A stretch of DNA of 38,615 nucleotides from Chloroflexota bacterium. Lineage in GTDB: Bacteria > Chloroflexota > Anaerolineae > Anaerolineales > Villigracilaceae. Location: assembly GCA_017743695.1 (NCBI GenBank), contig JAGHYK010000003.1, positions 1 to 38,615 of the forward strand. The letters are read 5' to 3'. The notes under the pieces were generated by a model. The model had not been told where the DNA came from. It searched no databases and worked only from the letters and a program-made list of their open reading frames with translations. The translations under genes and the position numbers were made by a program. This document shows positions 34,999 through 38,615 of the stretch, piece after piece; within the stretch, counting starts at the first letter, position 1; each line of letters begins with the position of its first letter.

Positions 34999-36486
34999 TC
35001 ACTGGTTTTCGGGGAACCAGCAGCACAGCACCAGATCGCGGGCCGCCTTCACTTCGTCCACGCGGCCGACCGGGGTTCGATGCGGGGCCTCGTGGAGCAG
35101 TTCGGGCTGCGTGCGTGCCTCCTCCGCGATCCGCAGCATGGCGTCGGCGAAGGCGTCCAGGGTGCGCTTGCTTTCGGTTTCGGTGGGTTCGATCATCAGC
35201 GCCTCATGGACGATCAGCGGGAAGTAGTTGGTAGGGGGATGGAAATCGTAATCCATCAGACGTTTGGAGATGTCTAAGGCACGCACATCGCTGCCGGGGA
35301 AGCGCCCCTCTGCGACGAATTCGTGCATACAAACGCGGTTATAGGGGATGTGATAGGTGTCCTGAAGGCGAGCGCGCAGGTAGTTCGCATTCAGGACGGC
35401 GTTTTCGGCGACCGCGCGTAATCCCTCTGCACCGTGCATGGCGATATAGGTGTAGGCGCGCACCAGCACGCCAAAGTGGCCGTGGAAGGCCTTGACGCGC
35501 CCGATGCTGCGCGGCGGATGGATGAACCCAAACAGGGGCGCCAGGTCATCCGTCCCCTCCTCGATGATGCCGACAATCGGGGAGGGCAGATAATCTGCCA
35601 GATGCGCTGCCACACCCACCGGCCCGGAGCCAGGCCCCCCGCCTCCATGCGGGGTGGAAAAGGTCTTGTGCAGGTTGAAATGCAGGATGTCGAAGCCGAT
35701 GTCCCCTGGGCGCATCACGCCGACCAGCGCGTTCAGGTTGGCGCCATCCCCATACACCAGGCCACCGCACTCGTGAACCGTGCGGATAACTTCCTCCAGG
35801 TGCTCATCGAACAACCCCAGCGTGTTCGGATTGGTGAGCATCAGCCCGACGACGGTCTCATCGCATTGGGCCTTGAGCGCGTTCAGGTCCACGTTCCCAC
35901 GGGAATCGGAGGGAATCTGGACAACCTGCAGGCCGACCATGCCGGAAGAGGCCGGGTTGGTGCCATGCGCCGAATCCGGGATGAGCATTTTGGTACGGCG
36001 GTGATCGCCGCGGTCGCGGTGATAGGCGCGCATGATCAACACCCCGGTCAATTCTCCGTGTGCTCCTGCGGCCGGTTGCAGGGAAACCGCTGCCATGCCG
36101 CTGATCTCTTTCAGCCATTCCTGCAGGGTGTACATCAGGGCCAGACTGCCCTGCACGGTTTCGATGGGTTGCAACGGGTGGGTGAAGAGAAAGCCCGGCA
36201 GACGCGCCATATCTTCGTTGATCTTCGGGTTGTATTTCATTGTGCACGAACCAAGGGGATAAAATCCGCCATCCACGCTATAGTTCAGGTGAGAGAGGTG
36301 CATGAAGTGACGGATCACGTCCACCTCGGCAAGCTCCGGCAAGGGCAGGTCGGCGCGCAACAGTTCCGCAGGCAGATCGCTGCGCGGCACATCCGGCTCC
36401 GGGAAGGTGACACCTGTGCGACCGGGCGAGGAGAGTTCAAAGATCGTTGGTTCAATCACCTGGGGAAGGGTAAGGGTTTCAGTCAT
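34999..36486 (-). CDS. gcvPB: Glycine dehydrogenase (decarboxylating) subunit 2
   Basis: This 495-residue protein is the PLP-binding half of the two-subunit P-protein. The glycine-rich lysine motif [20 protein letters not shown] places the Schiff-base Lys at K274. The [13 protein letters not shown] segment (76-88) and the [12 protein letters not shown] stretch are also characteristic. Together with GcvPA it decarboxylates glycine and passes the methylamine group to the lipoyl arm of GcvH. AGGAGGTGA precedes the ATG, and the start overlaps the gcvPA end by 8 bp. It is the last gene of the operon. Confidence 0.96.
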   Translation of the reverse strand: MTETLTLPQVIEPTIFELSSPGRTGVTFPEPDVPRSDLPAELLRADLPLPELAEVDVIRHFMHLSHLNYSVDGGFYPLGSCTMKYNPKINEDMARLPGFLFTHPLQPIETVQGSLALMYTLQEWLKEISGMAAVSLQPAAGAHGELTGVLIMRAYHRDRGDHRRTKMLIPDSAHGTNPASSGMVGLQVVQIPSDSRGNVDLNALKAQCDETVVGLMLTNPNTLGLFDEHLEEVIRTVHECGGLVYGDGANLNALVGVMRPGDIGFDILHFNLHKTFSTPHGGGGPGSGPVGVAAHLADYLPSPIVGIIEEGTDDLAPLFGFIHPPRSIGRVKAFHGHFGVLVRAYTYIAMHGAEGLRAVAENAVLNANYLRARLQDTYHIPYNRVCMHEFVAEGRFPGSDVRALDISKRLMDYDFHPPTNYFPLIVHEALMIEPTETESKRTLDAFADAMLRIAEEARTQPELLHEAPHRTPVGRVDEVKAARDLVLCCWFPENQ

Positions 36487-37834
36487 GGCTCACCTCCTGG
36501 AGCACCTCGCAGAAGTAATCAATTTCCTCGCGCGTGTTCATTTCGGTCACCGCGATCAGCAGGTGATCCTTCAAGGATGGGTAATCCGCGCCCAGGTGGT
36601 AACCGCCGAGAATGCCGTGTTCCAGCAGATGGTGCTGCACTTCCTCGAAGGGGCGCGGCAGACGGATGGCAAATTCGTGGAAGAACGGCTCCCGATATGC
36701 CAGCGAAAAGCCGGGGATCTGGCTCAAGCGCTGCGCCGCGTAGTGCGCTTTGTGGTAGCACAGTTCGGCAACCTGGCGCAATCCCTGTTTGCCCAGCAAT
36801 GAGAGATAGACCGCCGCCGCCAGCGCCATCAATCCCTGATTGGTGCAGATGTTCGAGGTGGCGCGTTCGCGCTTGATGTGCTGCTCGCGCGCGGTCAGGG
36901 TGAGCACGTAGGCGCGTTGCCCGCGCTGATCAACGGTCTCTCCGACCAGTCGTCCGGCCATTTTATGCACATACTGCTTGCGTGTGGTGAAATAGCCAAG
37001 ATAGGGGCCGCCAAAGGAGAGCGGGATGCCCAGCGGCTGCGCCTCCCCAACGACGATGTCCGCGCCCATCTCGCCGGGCGTCTTGAAGAGCGCCAGGGCG
37101 GTCGGATTGGCGGCGATGCAGACCAGGGCGCCTTGTGCATGAGCTACCTGTACCAGCGATGTGTAATCGTACAGGCGCCCCAAGAAATCGGGATATTGCA
37201 CGATCACCAGCGCCGTATTGGGATCGATCAGCGATTCGATCTCGAAAGGGGATTGCAGGGCATTCGCCTCGCTTTCATCCCCGACCAGTTCCAGCCCCAT
37301 GCCCTGAACATAGGTGCGCACCACGGCGCGATACTGCGGATGGACGGAAGGCGAAATCACGATGCGAGTGCGCTTGCCGCGGAAAACCGCATAGGCCATG
37401 TTCACCGCCTCGGCGACCGCGGTCGCGCCGTCGTAATGGGAAGCGTTCGAGACCTCCATGCCGGTCAGGGCGCACATCAACGATTGATACTCGAAGATGG
37501 CCTGGAGCGTGCCTTGAGAGATCTCCGGCTGGTACGGGGTGTAAGCGGTATAGAATTCGCCACGGCGCAGGATGTGATCCACCGCTGCCGGAATGTAATG
37601 AAAATAGGCGCCGGCGCCGAGGAAGGAGATCAGATGGTCGCGCACGTTTTCGTTGTTTTCGGCGAGTTCTTTTAGCTCGGCTGCCGCTTCCATCTCGCTC
37701 AGGGCCGGGGGCAGGTTGAGCTTCGGATAGCGATACCGTGGCGGAATATCTTGAAACAGCTCTTCAATGGAGCTGACGCCAATCGTAGCGAGCATTTCCG
37801 CTTGCTCGCGTGGCGTATTGGGGATGTATGTCAT
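36479..37834 (-). CDS. gcvPA: Glycine dehydrogenase (decarboxylating) subunit 1
   Basis: This 451-residue protein matches the N-terminal-half-type subunit of the P-protein. Recognisable segments are [13 protein letters not shown] at the start, [52 protein letters not shown], and [10 protein letters not shown]. The two-subunit form is common in Gram-positive bacteria, thermophiles and Chloroflexota. AGGAGG lies 4 bases before the ATG; gcvH ends 24 bp upstream. Confidence 0.96.
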   Translation of the reverse strand: MTYIPNTPREQAEMLATIGVSSIEELFQDIPPRYRYPKLNLPPALSEMEAAAELKELAENNENVRDHLISFLGAGAYFHYIPAAVDHILRRGEFYTAYTPYQPEISQGTLQAIFEYQSLMCALTGMEVSNASHYDGATAVAEAVNMAYAVFRGKRTRIVISPSVHPQYRAVVRTYVQGMGLELVGDESEANALQSPFEIESLIDPNTALVIVQYPDFLGRLYDYTSLVQVAHAQGALVCIAANPTALALFKTPGEMGADIVVGEAQPLGIPLSFGGPYLGYFTTRKQYVHKMAGRLVGETVDQRGQRAYVLTLTAREQHIKRERATSNICTNQGLMALAAAVYLSLLGKQGLRQVAELCYHKAHYAAQRLSQIPGFSLAYREPFFHEFAIRLPRPFEEVQHHLLEHGILGGYHLGADYPSLKDHLLIAVTEMNTREEIDYFCEVLQEVSHD

Positions 37835-37858
37835 AGGACCTCCTGAAGGTCAAACGCG

Positions 37859-38236
37859 CTAATGCTCACGCTCGGCGCAATACTTCTCGTAAGCGGCCGC
37901 ATCCAGGAGGGCAGAGGCATCTCCCCCTTCGATCTGGATCAGCCAGGCGCTGCCATAGGGGTCCTTGTTCAGCAGTTCAGGGCTGTTGACCAGTTCGCTG
38001 TTGATGGCGATGACTTTGCCGCTTACGGGAGCATACGCTTCAGCCGCAGCTTTGACCGATTCCACCGAGGCAATCGGTTTGCCCGCTTCCAGCTGTTCGC
38101 CTTCGCTGACCAGGATTTCGACGAAGACAATATCCGAAAGCTGGGACTGGGCGTAATCCGTCAGACCGACCTTGCCGCTGGATGGATCGAACCATTCATC
38201 GGTTTTGGTATATTTCAGATGGGAAGGGATGTTCAT
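37859..38236 (-). CDS. gcvH: Glycine cleavage system H protein
   Basis: This 125-residue lipoyl carrier shuttles the aminomethyl group between the P, T and L proteins. The lipoylated Lys is K62 in ASVESVKAAAEAYAPVSG, with the family's YTKTDEWFD at the start and NKDPYGSAWLIQIE near the end. The ATG at 38236 has GAGGT upstream. Longer in-frame starts would run into the riboswitch and are rejected. It is the first gene of the gcv operon. Confidence 0.96.
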   Translation of the reverse strand: MNIPSHLKYTKTDEWFDPSSGKVGLTDYAQSQLSDIVFVEILVSEGEQLEAGKPIASVESVKAAAEAYAPVSGKVIAINSELVNSPELLNKDPYGSAWLIQIEGGDASALLDAAAYEKYCAEREH

Positions 38237-38276
38237 AGGGACCTCCGAAGAGTGGGGATAAAGGTTGGGGAGTAGA

Positions 38277-38307
38277 GAAAAACAAAAGGCGCACCTTCGT
38301 GTGCGCC
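38277..38307 (-). terminator. Riboswitch-controlled terminator before gcvH
   Basis: ggcgcac (38288-38294) pairs with gtgcgcc (38301-38307). On the minus strand the stem is followed by TTTTGTTTTTT. It is right after the second aptamer and 40 bp before gcvH, the usual place for the expression platform of a glycine ON switch. Confidence 0.85.
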
Positions 38308-38492
38308 CTCTGTCCTCGACCTGAGAGTTTCGCCCCGGCCCGGAGCTTGCCCCTTCGGTGTCGCAGGAGCACCCTGCGACTTTCCAGAGGTAGAAGCGGT
38401 GACGGGTCCTTTTGCCTGAGAGATTCATCCGATACCGCACCTTCTCGGACTTGCCCCTTCGGCGCCCGTAAGCACGGGTCTCTTCCCGCCGC
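38308..38492 (-). ncRNA. Tandem glycine riboswitch
   Basis: Two aptamers lie back to back in the 5' leader of gcvH. Aptamer 1 (about 38404-38492) contains GAAGAG, CCGAAGGGGCAA (38451-38462) and CTCTCAGGCAAAAGGACC. Aptamer 2 (about 38308-38403) contains CACCGAAGGGGGCAAG (near 38347-38358) and ACTCTCAGGTCGAGGAC. These are the conserved core elements of the glycine class. Glycine binding should prevent the following terminator from forming and so turn on the glycine cleavage genes. Confidence 0.95.
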
Positions 38493-38514
38493 CGTTGAAT
38501 TGTCGTGCGTTTTC

Positions 38515-38543
38515 ATTTTATTGAGCATCTGGCAAAACGTCAA
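38515..38543 (-). promoter_or_regulatory. Sigma70-type promoter of the gcv operon
   Basis: The minus strand has TTGACG (38538-38543), a 17-bp spacer and TAAAAT (38515-38520). The start site would be near 38508, just upstream of aptamer 1, giving a leader of about 270 bases. Confidence 0.85.
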
Positions 38544-38615
38544 GGTTTGCAACGCAGGAGTACTGTATCATTCGTTCAGGAAATTCGCAGCGAGTCGCCC
38601 GAAAGCCATGAAAAA

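Noticed and set aside
35434-36876. 480-residue plus-strand frame opposite gcvPB/gcvPA
   Set aside because: It spans the junction of two certain minus-strand genes and has no family features.

Overview
The window looks like chromosomal DNA of a Chloroflexota bacterium, probably Anaerolineae. This is inferred from gene style and not proven: lipoproteins with Thr/Pro-rich linkers, a Ccm cytochrome c maturation operon with a CXXXY-type CcmE and a four-cysteine CcmH, Liv transporter genes mixed with acyl-CoA ligase genes, and a two-subunit glycine decarboxylase. Most of the window is GC-rich, but the first 5 kb holds visibly more AT-rich genes.

Region 1 (1-5.0 kb) is an integron gene-cassette array. 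Four attC sites (72-77 bp) each follow a gene or gene pair. The first six or seven bases of every cassette are the exact reverse complement of the R'' box of that same cassette's own attC, which is what circular cassette intermediates predict. The cassettes carry an unknown lipoprotein, a CoiA-like nuclease, a 668-residue GH10 xylanase-like lipoprotein, and a DUF4258/YgiT-type toxin-antitoxin pair. The first 52 bases resemble an attI end more than another attC. No integrase gene lies inside the window; it would be expected to the left. About 700 bp of non-coding DNA rich in dispersed repeats follows the array.

Region 2 (5.7-16.6 kb, + strand) is a compact ccm operon: ccmE, ccmF, ccmH, ccmG, a zinc-ribbon CcmI-like gene, a large cytochrome c lipoprotein, ccmA, ccmB, ccmC, a 48-residue ccmD-like gene, and a TPR/lytic transglycosylase lipoprotein. 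Together they export heme, chaperone it and attach it to apocytochromes outside the membrane. CcmE carries Cys instead of the usual heme-binding His, and the second heme site of the cytochrome has lost its His.

Region 3 (16.5-23.6 kb) is ordinary chromosome: a class I aminotransferase (-), glnA (+), a membrane PAS-GGDEF protein (-), tRNA-Arg(CCG), an SH3-domain lipoprotein (+) and a GT87-like membrane glycosyltransferase (-).

Region 4 (23.6-26.2 kb, - strand) is a purine operon in which purH is split into separate transformylase and cyclohydrolase genes. Between them is a purN remnant that has lost its catalytic centre.

Region 5 (26.2-34.8 kb) holds a small lipoprotein (+), then a seven-gene minus-strand cluster livG, long-chain acyl-CoA synthetase, livH, livM, livK, livF, paaK-like ligase. 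It probably imports and CoA-activates an organic acid or amino-acid-like substrate.

Region 6 (34.9-38.6 kb, - strand) is the glycine cleavage operon gcvH-gcvPA-gcvPB, with a sigma70-type promoter, a tandem glycine riboswitch with a terminator expression platform, and an intrinsic terminator at its end. gcvT and lpd are not in the window.
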